From the NCBI GenBank assembly GCA_964517605.1, contig CAZFCE010000001.1:186001-250000 (forward strand): a stretch of 64,000 nucleotides of DNA, written 5' to 3'. Shown in pieces: positions 35,729 to 43,262 of the stretch (within the stretch, counting starts at the first letter, position 1; each line of letters opens with the position of its first letter). The DNA comes from J095 sp964517605 (lineage in GTDB: Bacteria; Chloroflexota; Anaerolineae; 4572-78; J111). A program made the position numbers and the translations under genes. Under the pieces are notes generated by a model. The model was not told the origin of the DNA, searched no databases, and worked only from the letters and a program-made list of their open reading frames with translations.

Positions 35729-35800
35729 CGGCCTTTTACGTAAAGTTTATGCCCTTTTCACGCCGTTTTTACTGACTCTCAACCCCATAAATGATATAGT
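35729..35800 (+). promoter_or_regulatory. Flagellar 4 x 11-bp tandem-box promoter for the flbD-mot-fli operon
   Basis: Four 11-bp units at 35729-35772 end in TTTAC, TTTAT, TTCAC and TTTAC. A 22-bp gap leads to TGA + TATAGT (-10 at 35795-35800), about 50 bp before the flbD ATG, which has a GAGGAG ribosome site. It forms a divergent pair with the minus-strand copy at 35650-35721. Confidence 0.88.
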
Positions 35801-35850
35801 TTTTACGTACAGCTTGGCTTATCTTATTTATTAGCCAGATTGAGGAGCCG

Positions 35851-36063
35851 ATGATTGAAGTTACTCGTCTTAACAATAGCAAATTGTGGGTAAACGCCGA
35901 CCTCATCGCATTTGTTGAAGCCACCCCCGACACAGTTATTTCCTTAACCACACACGAAAAAATGATAGTTAAAGAGCACCCCGCCCAGATTGTGGCGGCG
36001 GTGATTGAATTTAGACGGCGCGTTTTGGAGCAGCGTCCGCAGATCATCCAGCGAGAGGAGTAG
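35851..36063 (+). CDS. flbD: FlbD/YlzI-family flagellar protein
   Basis: 70 residues. MIEVTRLNNSKLWVNADLI followed by VEATPDTVISLTTHEKMIVKE and a helical end (AAVIEFRRRV) match the small FlbD family found next to motA in Firmicutes and spirochaetes (not the Caulobacter NtrC-type FlbD). It is reported to be associated with swarming and motor function, but its molecular role is unclear. First gene of the mot-fli operon, 12 bp before motA. Confidence 0.9.
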   Translation: MIEVTRLNNSKLWVNADLIAFVEATPDTVISLTTHEKMIVKEHPAQIVAAVIEFRRRVLEQRPQIIQREE

Positions 36064-36075
36064 CATACATAACTT

Positions 36076-36858
36076 ATGGAAATCTCGACCGGAATTGGGC
36101 TACTTATGGGCGTGGGGGCCATGATTGTAACCATGCTCATCGAAGGCGGGAACCCGCTCTCGTTGTTAAACGTGTCGGCGGCGGTGATTGTGTTTGGCGG
36201 TTGTGCCGGGGCGCTGTTTGTGGCTTTTCCTTTAAAGCAGATTGTCAGAATGCCCATTTTAATTGGGCAATCATTTAAGGCTCACCACGGCGATCTGCAC
36301 GGCCTGATTGACCAGTTTGTAAACCTGGCCGACCAGGCCCGGCGCGAAGGGTTGTTGGCGCTCGAAGGTGAAATCAGCAAAATTGAGGACAGTTTTATTA
36401 AAAAAGGCGTAATGCTGATTGTAGACGGCCTGGACCCCACCATTGTCCGCGAAATTATGGAAACGGATACCAACCTGCTGGCCGAACGACACAAAGAAGG
36501 CCAGGAAATGTTTAAGTCGTTGGGCGGTTTTGCGCCCACGTTTGGTATTATCGGCACGGTAATGGGGCTTATCACCGTGTTGGGCAACCTCTCCGAACCG
36601 GAAAAACTGGGCGAATCCATTGCGGTAGCCTTTATTGCCACGTTGTATGGCGTGGCCAGCGCCAATATTTTGTGGTTGCCTATGGGCAACAAGCTAAAGG
36701 TAAAAACCCAGCACGAATTGATGGGCCGCGAATTATCTACCGAGGGCGTTCTGGCTATTCAGGCCGGCGAAAACCCCCGGATTGTGCGTGAAAAGCTGGA
36801 ATCGTTTTTAGCCCCCACTCAGCGCGGCGGCGGGCAGGCTAAATCGCAGGGAGAATAG
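36076..36858 (+). CDS. motA: Flagellar motor stator protein MotA
   Basis: 260 residues with four membrane helices (about 7-23, 32-52, 150-170, 182-202). The conserved cytoplasmic loop holds RREGLLALE and DGLDPTIVREIMETD, and the ion-channel motif LGGFAPTFGIIGTVMGLI contains the critical Pro. With MotB it forms the ion-driven stator. Sequence alone does not settle whether protons or sodium ions are used. It is 2 bp from motB. Confidence 0.97.
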   Translation: MEISTGIGLLMGVGAMIVTMLIEGGNPLSLLNVSAAVIVFGGCAGALFVAFPLKQIVRMPILIGQSFKAHHGDLHGLIDQFVNLADQARREGLLALEGEISKIEDSFIKKGVMLIVDGLDPTIVREIMETDTNLLAERHKEGQEMFKSLGGFAPTFGIIGTVMGLITVLGNLSEPEKLGESIAVAFIATLYGVASANILWLPMGNKLKVKTQHELMGRELSTEGVLAIQAGENPRIVREKLESFLAPTQRGGGQAKSQGE

Positions 36859-36860
36859 CG

Positions 36861-37634
36861 ATGTCTAAAAAGAAGGGGCATGGCGAAGCGCACGAAAGCG
36901 ATGAACGTTGGCTGATTACCTACGCCGACATGATTACCCTGTTGATGGTTTTCTTTATTGTAATGTTTTCAATGGCCAATACCGACCTGAAGAACTTTCA
37001 AAAAGTGGCCCAATCGTTGCGGTCTGCGTTTAATGTGGGCGGAACGTCCCCGGCTACTTCTATTATTGGCACTTCCGACGGCGGAGCCAGCGCCTCCGGT
37101 GAGGCTTCGGCCCCTCTGGTGTTTAACAGCCTGCCGCCCAACCGCCGCGATTTTGTGCGCATCAGCACCGAACTAACCACCTACGCCGAATCGCTGCACG
37201 CCGGCGGCGACATCAGCATTAATATGACAATGGAAGGCATCATCATTAGCCTGTCAGAAAAACTGGTGTTTGAGCCGGGCCAGGCCAATTTACGCCCCGA
37301 AGTGGAGAGCGTGCTGGATAAAGTAGTGGAATTGCTCAAACCGCTTGAAAACAAAGTGCGGGTTGAGGGCCACACCGATAATATTCCCACCAACAACCCC
37401 GCCTACCCCACCAACTGGGAACTATCGGTGCTGCGGGCGGTTTCGGTGGTGCGCTATCTCACCGAAAAAGACCGGCTACCCGGCGACCGGATTCAGGCTG
37501 CCGGCAGCGCCGAATTTAAGCCATTGGCTCCCAACGATACTCGCGCCAACCGGGCCTTGAACCGCCGGGTGGATATTATCATCATCTATCCGGGCGATTC
37601 GCGGCGCTTCTCGGTGGCGTTGCCTCAATCATAA
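36861..37634 (+). CDS. motB: Flagellar motor stator protein MotB
   Basis: 257 residues. A single N-terminal membrane helix follows the motif RWLITYADMITLLMVFFIVM with the ion-binding Asp at residue 23. The C-terminal OmpA/MotB peptidoglycan-binding domain (about 125-245) carries VRVEGHTDNIPTNN and NWELSVLRAVSVVRYL. It anchors the stator to the wall around the rotor. Confidence 0.97.
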   Translation: MSKKKGHGEAHESDERWLITYADMITLLMVFFIVMFSMANTDLKNFQKVAQSLRSAFNVGGTSPATSIIGTSDGGASASGEASAPLVFNSLPPNRRDFVRISTELTTYAESLHAGGDISINMTMEGIIISLSEKLVFEPGQANLRPEVESVLDKVVELLKPLENKVRVEGHTDNIPTNNPAYPTNWELSVLRAVSVVRYLTEKDRLPGDRIQAAGSAEFKPLAPNDTRANRALNRRVDIIIIYPGDSRRFSVALPQS

Positions 37635-37656
37635 ACGTAGGAGAAAGGGTTACCCA

Positions 37657-38298
37657 ATGAAAAAACTTTTGAATATGAAAATTATAATTCCGGTAGTGAT
37701 AGGGTTGGTGGTGGTGTTGCTGTTAGGGTCAATTGCCTACATTTTATTTGCGCCCTCAACCTGGTGGAAGCCATTTTACATAAAAATGGAAATGAATGGC
37801 AGCGCCAGTGAAGCGCAGGCCGCCGAGCCGCAAGCCGAGGCTCCGGCTGCCGCCACAACCTCGCACCAAACGCTGCCGGCAGCGCCGGTAGCCTCGGAAT
37901 TGCCCCAATCGTCGTCTGGTGGCGGCTCCAGCATGCGGCATCCGCCGGGGTTAATGTACGAGCTGGACAACAAAGTGGTCAACCTGGCCGAGCCGGGCGG
38001 GTTGCGTTACTTGCAGGCGGCCATTGTGCTGGAACTGTGGCCCTTGAACGAGGAGTTTTACAAGCTGGAAGGCGAAGAGCGCACCAAAGCCGAAGAGGAA
38101 TTTAAAAAGCTCATTGATGCCCGCCGGCCCATTATTGATGATATTGTGACCACCACGCTATCCAGCAAAACCTTTAACCAGATTTCTACGGTTGAAGGCA
38201 AAAACAAACTCAAAGAAGAATTGATGGGCGCTATTAACAATGCTCTGGGCTACCAGGGAGTTATCAGCGTTTATTTTACCAACTTTGTAGTGCAATAA
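37657..38298 (+). CDS. fliL: Flagellar basal body-associated protein FliL
   Basis: 213 residues. One membrane helix at about 8-31 (IIIPVVIGLVVVLLLGSIAYILF) is followed by an Ala/Pro-rich linker. The extracytoplasmic stomatin-like FliL domain (about 100-213) has VNLAEPGGLRYLQAAIVLEL, RRPIIDDIVTTTLSSKTFNQISTVEGKNKLKEELM and a C-terminal VYFTNFVVQ. FliL surrounds the stator MotB and supports torque. It lies between motB and fliM as in many flagellar operons. Confidence 0.95.
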   Translation: MKKLLNMKIIIPVVIGLVVVLLLGSIAYILFAPSTWWKPFYIKMEMNGSASEAQAAEPQAEAPAAATTSHQTLPAAPVASELPQSSSGGGSSMRHPPGLMYELDNKVVNLAEPGGLRYLQAAIVLELWPLNEEFYKLEGEERTKAEEEFKKLIDARRPIIDDIVTTTLSSKTFNQISTVEGKNKLKEELMGAINNALGYQGVISVYFTNFVVQ

Positions 38299-38311
38299 TT
38301 TTTGGTTACTT

Positions 38312-39307
38312 ATGGAAAAAGAGAAAACCCTATCCCAAAAAGAGATAGACGCGCTCCTTTCCATCCTTCCTTCCGGCGATGATCCGTCGTCGCTGTCCAG
38401 TGGCAAGAGTGGCGGTAGCAGCCATTACATTGGCTCGGTGCGCACGTATGATTTCCGTTCGCCCGACAAGTTCTCCAAGGAGCAGATTCGCACCCTGCAA
38501 ATGATCCACGAGAACTTTGCGCGGCGGGTGGGGTCGGCGCTGGCGGCGTATTTGCGGGCCACGGTGCAACTGGCCTGTGTGCACATTGAGCAGGGCAGCT
38601 TTGCCGACTTTTTGCAGAACATCCCGGTTTCGTCGGTGGCGGCGGTATTACGGGCCGACCCGCTGCCGGGGCGCATTCTGCTCACGCTCGATTCGGCCAC
38701 CGCTACCATCACCATAGACCGGTTGCTGGGCGGCTTTGGCTCTCCGCTAGAGGACCACGCCGTAACCGATATTGAACAATCTTTGGTGCGGGGCGTTATA
38801 AAATATTTTGCCGATGGCTTGCAGGATGCCTGGCGTAACGTGGTGGCGCTCAATGTTAGCCTGGAAGAAATAACCCTCAACCCGGAATTTGTGCAGGTGG
38901 CGCTGCCGTCGGACGCCGCTATTTTTTTGGGGTTTGAAATTAAAATTCGCAACACCAACGGGATGATGAGCATTTGCATCCCCTATTCCGTGCTCAAGCC
39001 GATTGTTTCAGAACTAAGCCCGCACGCCTGGGTTGCCGGCGAAACCACCGAATCTGGCAAGCACCAGCAGGGTTTGGTGGACCACCTGCGGCAAACCCAC
39101 GTAGATTTTTCCGTGTTGTTGGGTGAGGCCACCGTAGATTTTGAAGAATTGTTGCATTTGCAAAACGGCGATGTGCTGGTGTTAAACACGTTGGTCAATC
39201 GCCCCCTGCCGGTGTTGGTGGGTAATCAAAAACGATATTTAGGCCACCCTGGGTTATCAGGCAGCCATATGGCCGTGCAGATTACAAATGTATTGGAGGA
39301 ATTATAG
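38312..39307 (+). CDS. fliM: Flagellar motor switch protein FliM
   Basis: 331 residues. The N-terminal LSQKEIDALLSILPSGDD corresponds to the CheY-P binding region. The central CheC-like domain spans about 50-240 (YDFRSPDKFSKEQIRTLQMIHENFARRVGSALAAYLR, FEIKIRNTNGMMSICIPYSVLKPI). The C-terminal SpoA/FliN-like domain (about 250-331) has TVDFEELLHLQNGDVLVLNTLV. FliM links FliG to FliN in the C-ring. It is followed by fliN after 3 bp. Confidence 0.97.
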   Translation: MEKEKTLSQKEIDALLSILPSGDDPSSLSSGKSGGSSHYIGSVRTYDFRSPDKFSKEQIRTLQMIHENFARRVGSALAAYLRATVQLACVHIEQGSFADFLQNIPVSSVAAVLRADPLPGRILLTLDSATATITIDRLLGGFGSPLEDHAVTDIEQSLVRGVIKYFADGLQDAWRNVVALNVSLEEITLNPEFVQVALPSDAAIFLGFEIKIRNTNGMMSICIPYSVLKPIVSELSPHAWVAGETTESGKHQQGLVDHLRQTHVDFSVLLGEATVDFEELLHLQNGDVLVLNTLVNRPLPVLVGNQKRYLGHPGLSGSHMAVQITNVLEEL

Positions 39308-39310
39308 GCA

Positions 39311-39844
39311 ATGGATAGTTTAGCAATTAGCCCCGAAGAATTAGCGGCAGTTACCGGAACTGCTGCGCCTCCGCCTGTTGTAAAACCGCAAAAAGCAGCG
39401 CCCTCCATTGGCATGGACTTGCCGGGGTTGAGCGCCATCACCGATTCTCATCCCGCGCCGCCGTTAACCGGCTCGCGGATGATGGACGCGCCGCCCGCCC
39501 GGCCAACTGCCAGCGCCCGTCAGGATGTTACGGCGCGCCCGGTTAAGTTTGCCCCACTGAACGGCCTCGATGAACCGGCTTCGACCACCAACCTGGATTT
39601 GTTGCTGGGCGTAACCCTGCAAGTCACCGTTGAACTGGGCCGCACCAAAATGAACATCGAAGAGATTTTGCGGCTGGGGCCGGGCTCTGTGGTTGAGTTA
39701 GAGAAATTGGCCGGCGAGCCGGTGGATGTGCTGGTAAACGATAAAATGATTGCGCGGGGCGAGGTGGTGGTGCTTGATGACCGGTTTGGCGTGCGCATCA
39801 CCGATGTGTTGCTGCCGGCGCAACGCCTCAACTCTTTGCGGTAA
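39311..39844 (+). CDS. fliN: Flagellar motor switch protein FliN
   Basis: 177 residues. The first 90 residues are a Pro/Ala-rich linker. The C-terminal SpoA domain (about 95-175) is classic FliN: LLLGVTLQVTVELGRTKMNI, EEILRLGPGSVVELEKLAGEPVDVLVNDKMIARGEVVV and FGVRITDVL. It forms the bottom of the C-ring and binds FliH. The CheC-like insert of FliY is absent. Confidence 0.97.
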   Translation: MDSLAISPEELAAVTGTAAPPPVVKPQKAAPSIGMDLPGLSAITDSHPAPPLTGSRMMDAPPARPTASARQDVTARPVKFAPLNGLDEPASTTNLDLLLGVTLQVTVELGRTKMNIEEILRLGPGSVVELEKLAGEPVDVLVNDKMIARGEVVVLDDRFGVRITDVLLPAQRLNSLR

Positions 39845-39857
39845 TTTTGAGTTGCCA

Positions 39858-40613
39858 ATGTTTAACATGCAACAATTGCTCAGGCAAAAAAAGGTTAACC
39901 CCACCTGGTGGATAGTAGCCGTGGTGGCTGGCGCTACTTTTTTGCTTGTTTTTAAACAACTGGCCACGCCGGTTAACCCGCTGCCGGCGGTAGCCACGCC
40001 CCAACCCACCGTCACGGCTGCCGCCAATGCCCCAAACAAACCTTTTCTGGCCGATTACAACCCCGAACCGGAAACTTTACTCGGCACAGCCGGCGAGCAG
40101 GATAACCGCTCTGGCTGGGAGGTTGGCGCCGACGTAATTTTAAAGCTGGTGATTGTGCTGGGGTTGGTGTACGTGGCGTTGCACGGGCTGCGCTGGCTTC
40201 AGCGCAACAAAAGCAAAACCTTTGCCGGCGGAGCCACCATCAACGTGCTGGAAACCGCCGGCTTGGCGCCGGGCCGCTCGCTGCATTTGGTGGTGGTGGG
40301 CGAAAAAACCCTGCTGCTGGGCGCAACCGACCACCAGATTTCGGTGCTGGCCGAGTTATCGGATGCCGCCGTGCCGGTGCCGGATGAAGACCCCGCGCCC
40401 CAACCCGCCGCCAAAATCAGTTTTGATCAAACCCTGGCCCGGCAGGTTCGGGCGCAACAACCACCGCCGGAGCAGCCGGAGCCGGAACAAATTAGCTCCA
40501 CGCCGCCGCTGCCCCTGGATGGTGAAGCCGCCGAATACACCTCGGAATGGCAGTCAACCCTTAAAGACCTGCGGGCCGGTATCCACCGGATTCAGAAAAC
40601 CGTGGAAGGTTGA
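39858..40613 (+). CDS. fliO: Flagellar biosynthetic protein FliO
   Basis: 251 residues from the ATG at 39858; the open frame runs further upstream inside fliN but nothing recognisable is added. Two hydrophobic segments, near residues 14-32 (WWIVAVVAGATFLLVFK) and 95-113 (VILKLVIVLGLVYVALHGL), are followed by RGLRW-like and NVLETAGLAPGRSLHLVVVGEKTLLLGATDHQISVLAEL, the FliO domain. FliO is a chaperone for assembly of the FliP pore. It lies between fliN and fliP with 4 bp to fliP. Confidence 0.9.
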   Translation: MFNMQQLLRQKKVNPTWWIVAVVAGATFLLVFKQLATPVNPLPAVATPQPTVTAAANAPNKPFLADYNPEPETLLGTAGEQDNRSGWEVGADVILKLVIVLGLVYVALHGLRWLQRNKSKTFAGGATINVLETAGLAPGRSLHLVVVGEKTLLLGATDHQISVLAELSDAAVPVPDEDPAPQPAAKISFDQTLARQVRAQQPPPEQPEPEQISSTPPLPLDGEAAEYTSEWQSTLKDLRAGIHRIQKTVEG

Positions 40614-40617
40614 ACCC

Positions 40618-41388
40618 ATGCGTAACTACAACCGGTTATTAAGCCTGGTGGGGCTGGTGGCGCTGGCCCTGCTGTTGGCGGGCTGCTCCGGCCAAATGAC
40701 CAACGAGCCAAACTCGATGAAAATTGGCGTGGAGCTTTCGCAACCCAACCAGCAACAAGCCGTAAGCAGCAGCATCCAAATATTGCTGTTGATGACCGCC
40801 TTGAGCCTGGCTCCGGCGGTGCTGACCATGCTCACCGCTTTTACCCGCATTGTGATTGTGCTCTCGTTTGTGCGCACGGCGCTATCTACGCCGCAACTGC
40901 CGCCCAGCCAGGTGTTGATTGGGCTATCGCTGTTTCTCACCGTTTTTGTCATGGCTCCCACCTGGAACAAAATCAATCAGGAAGCCTTGCAGCCTTATAT
41001 GGCCGGCGAAATTACCCAGGAAAAAGCCGCCGAAGTTAGCCTGGGCTACGAGCGGGATTTTCTGTTTAAACAAACCCGCGAGCGCGACATTGCTCTGTTT
41101 GTTAATTTGGCCAAATTGCCCCGGCCCCAAACCCCCAACGATGTGCCCACTTACGTGCTAATCCCGGCCTTTATCATCAGCGAGTTAAAAACGGCTTTTC
41201 AAATGGGCCTGATTATTTTTGTGCCGTTTCTCATTATTGATATGGTGGTGGCCAGCGCGTTAATGGCTATGGGGATGATGATGCTGCCGCCGTCGTTAAT
41301 ATCGCTGCCGTTTAAGTTGTTATTGTTTGTAATGGTTGATGGCTGGCACCTGATTATTCGCTCGTTGATTATCAGTTTTGGCAGTTAG
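40618..41388 (+). CDS. fliP: Flagellar export gate protein FliP with a lipobox-like signal sequence
   Basis: 257 residues from the ATG at 40618; the longer open frame to 40153 is out of frame with fliO and is a shadow. The body is standard FliP: SIQILLLMTALSLAPAVLTMLTAFTRIVIVLSFVRTAL, KTAFQMGLIIFVPFLIIDMVVASALMAMGMMMLPP and a C-terminal VDGWHLIIRSLI. The N-terminal signal sequence ends in LLLAGCSG, a perfect lipobox with Cys23. FliP is known to have a cleavable signal peptide in enterobacteria, but a lipobox is unusual. It forms the core of the export pore with FliQ and FliR. Confidence 0.97.
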   Translation: MRNYNRLLSLVGLVALALLLAGCSGQMTNEPNSMKIGVELSQPNQQQAVSSSIQILLLMTALSLAPAVLTMLTAFTRIVIVLSFVRTALSTPQLPPSQVLIGLSLFLTVFVMAPTWNKINQEALQPYMAGEITQEKAAEVSLGYERDFLFKQTRERDIALFVNLAKLPRPQTPNDVPTYVLIPAFIISELKTAFQMGLIIFVPFLIIDMVVASALMAMGMMMLPPSLISLPFKLLLFVMVDGWHLIIRSLIISFGS

Positions 41389-41401
41389 CCGGAGGAAAAC
41401 C

Positions 41402-41671
41402 GTGACCGAATCCTTTGTAATGACTCTGGCCCGCGATTCTATGATGGTGGCGCTGATGGTATCAATGCCCATGCTGGCGGTTAGCTTGGTGGTGGGGCTG
41501 GCGGTGGCGCTGTTTCAGGCCATGACCCAAATCAACGAAATGACCCTCACCTTTGTGCCAAAGTTTATTGCGTTTGGGGTGGTGCTGCTGCTGGCCGGCC
41601 CGTGGATGCTCCAGCAGGTGATAAAATTCACCGTGCAATTGTTTGAACTGCTCCCCAATATGGTGCGTTAA
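41402..41671 (+). CDS. fliQ: Flagellar export gate protein FliQ
   Basis: 89 residues starting at the GTG at 41402, which has a GGAGG ribosome site 6 bp upstream. Two membrane helices carry the family pattern LVVGLAVALFQAMTQINEMTLTFVPKFIAFGVVLLLAGPWMLQQV. It packs around the FliP-FliR pore. Last gene of the mot-fli operon; fliR is not next to it but heads a separate operon 5.4 kb away. Confidence 0.97.
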   Translation: MTESFVMTLARDSMMVALMVSMPMLAVSLVVGLAVALFQAMTQINEMTLTFVPKFIAFGVVLLLAGPWMLQQVIKFTVQLFELLPNMVR

Positions 41672-41713
41672 ACCGGTTGTATATCCCCTCAATCTGGGTT
41701 AAGATACAAACAA

Positions 41714-41748
41714 CGGGCCGGCGGAAAGTTCTCCCGGCCCGAATTTTG
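41714..41748 (+). terminator. Probable intrinsic terminator after fliQ
   Basis: CGGGCCG at 41714-41720 pairs with CGGCCCG at 41735-41741 around a 14-nt loop, followed by AATTTTGTT. The stem is GC-rich and the T-run is short. It lies 42 bp after fliQ. Confidence 0.65.
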
Positions 41749-41766
41749 TTATTGGGTGAGGAATTT

Positions 41767-42126
41767 ATGGAGCTGAAAATCTTTGAAGTGAAGGGCCAAA
41801 AAATCGCCGAAGTTATGGCCGAGGGGATTATCATCAATACCGCTCAGGATGCGCTGGATGTTATTGCCAATGCCAGTTACCAGGGCGCAGAAAGCGTTAT
41901 TTTATATGAGGAAAATTTAAAGCCGGCGTTCTTTGAGTTGCAAACGGGGCTGGCCGGTGACATCCTGCAAAAGCATGTAAACTACAAAATGAAGCTGGCG
42001 GTGATTGGCGAGTTTGAAAAGTTTGCAAGCAAAAGCCTGAAGGCGTTTATCATTGAAAGCAACCGGGGCGAACTGGCCTTTTTTGTTCCCAACCGGGCAA
42101 CGGCAATCGCTAAATTAACAAATTAG
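41767..42126 (+). CDS. DUF4180 domain protein
   Basis: 119 residues from the ATG at 41767. The frame extends upstream to 41677 but that part covers the terminator stem. MELKIFEVKGQKIAEV, NTAQDALDVIANASYQGAESVILYEENLKPAFFELQTGLAGDILQKHVNYKMKLAVIGEF and a C-terminal SNRGELAFF follow the DUF4180 pattern, a small single-domain family of unknown function related to STAS-like folds. It has its own position between two hairpins and no obvious motility role. Confidence 0.8.
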   Translation: MELKIFEVKGQKIAEVMAEGIIINTAQDALDVIANASYQGAESVILYEENLKPAFFELQTGLAGDILQKHVNYKMKLAVIGEFEKFASKSLKAFIIESNRGELAFFVPNRATAIAKLTN

Positions 42127-42210
42127 TGGCAAAAGCTGTTGGCGGGGTTACGCCATAAGGTGTGGCCTGCGAAGCTGTTTGTAATTTGTTATGCTCTAAG
42201 GAGGGGCAAA

Positions 42211-43188
42211 ATGTTCAAAAAAATTGTTATGTTCATCCCCATCACGCTGATTTTGGTTTTGGCTGCGCTGCCTCTTGTTACCAGGGCCGCGCCGCCCGCC
42301 CAAACCGGCGGGCAGGAATACACCGTTCAGGCCGGAGACTGGCTGAGCAAAATTGCCGAAAAATATTACGGCGACCGGCTGGCCTATTCGGTTATTGTGG
42401 CCGCCACCAACGCCAAAGCCGCCGAGGACAGCAGCTTTAGCGCCATCAGTGATCCCAACGCGCTTGAGGTGGGCCAAAAATTGTGGCTTCCGGATGCTGC
42501 CGCGCCCAAAGCCGCCGACGCGCCCGCCGTAACCGGCGATGCGGCGACTCTGCAACAAGCCTACCTGAACGCGGTTAAAGATGCCGCCACCGCCGAGCCG
42601 TCTGAAATATCAAAAAATCTGGTGGCTATCACCGAAGCCAACGACAAGCTGGTTTGGCGCGGCGAAGCAGGCAACAAGCAGCTTTTGGTTTTAACCTGGA
42701 CCGCCTGGGACGGCTACGATCAGCAAGTAGGCCAAACAATAACCACCACTCGCCAAACCTGGGTTACAACCGTGCCGGAGCTAAAAAACTTTTGCACCGC
42801 TTACAACGCCGGCCATAAAAACCTGACCCTGCGCCTGGAACAGCTTTTGGGCCTGCCGCCCAACAACGGCAAAACCCGCTTTGTGGAAATTTGGGTAAAC
42901 CCGGCTAACCTTTTTAGGCCCAGCCCCGACCCGGAGATAGTTGACCATGAAGCCGAACTCTCTTTTCCGGCATCAAAATACCTTACGGTGAGTCCGGATT
43001 ACGTAACCTGGTTTAACAACCTAAACAGCCAATCGTATGGTGAAAAGGGCTACCCCTGGACCAGATTGGGCTACACCTACGATTGGGGCAATCCGGCCAG
43101 CGAGGTGGGTTTGAGCGAGTTTGTTATTGATGAAAAAGCCGGCGTTGAAATTAAAGCGGTAACCAAAACCGAGGATTATTGCAAGTAA
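42211..43188 (+). CDS. Secreted LysM-domain protein
   Basis: 325 residues from the ATG at 42211, preceded by AAGGAGG. A Sec signal peptide (residues 1-28, ending VTRAAPP) is followed by one LysM peptidoglycan-binding domain (about 35-93: YTVQAGDWLSKIAEKYYGDR through LEVGQKLWLPD). The remaining 230 residues, with Trp/Tyr-rich segments and only one Cys in the central part, are not recognised. It is probably wall-bound. It ends at a strong bidirectional terminator. Confidence 0.8.
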   Translation: MFKKIVMFIPITLILVLAALPLVTRAAPPAQTGGQEYTVQAGDWLSKIAEKYYGDRLAYSVIVAATNAKAAEDSSFSAISDPNALEVGQKLWLPDAAAPKAADAPAVTGDAATLQQAYLNAVKDAATAEPSEISKNLVAITEANDKLVWRGEAGNKQLLVLTWTAWDGYDQQVGQTITTTRQTWVTTVPELKNFCTAYNAGHKNLTLRLEQLLGLPPNNGKTRFVEIWVNPANLFRPSPDPEIVDHEAELSFPASKYLTVSPDYVTWFNNLNSQSYGEKGYPWTRLGYTYDWGNPASEVGLSEFVIDEKAGVEIKAVTKTEDYCK

Positions 43189-43206
43189 CGGCATCCCGCC
43201 GGAAGC

Positions 43207-43249
43207 AAAAAGGGCCATTCGGGCGAAACTGCTCGAATGGCCCTTTTTT
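43207..43249. terminator. Strong bidirectional intrinsic terminator
   Basis: A 10-bp perfect stem, GGGCCATTCG at 43212-43221 with CGAATGGCCC at 43234-43243, is flanked by five A's on one side and six T's on the other. It separates the convergent LysM and cyclase genes. Confidence 0.95.
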
Positions 43250-43262
43250 GTTGGGCGGGTCG

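Noticed and set aside
40153..40617. In-frame upstream extension of fliP, giving a 411-residue protein
   Set aside because: The extension is a Cys/Trp/Arg-rich out-of-frame reading of fliO; the ATG at 40618 gives a normal FliP with a signal sequence.
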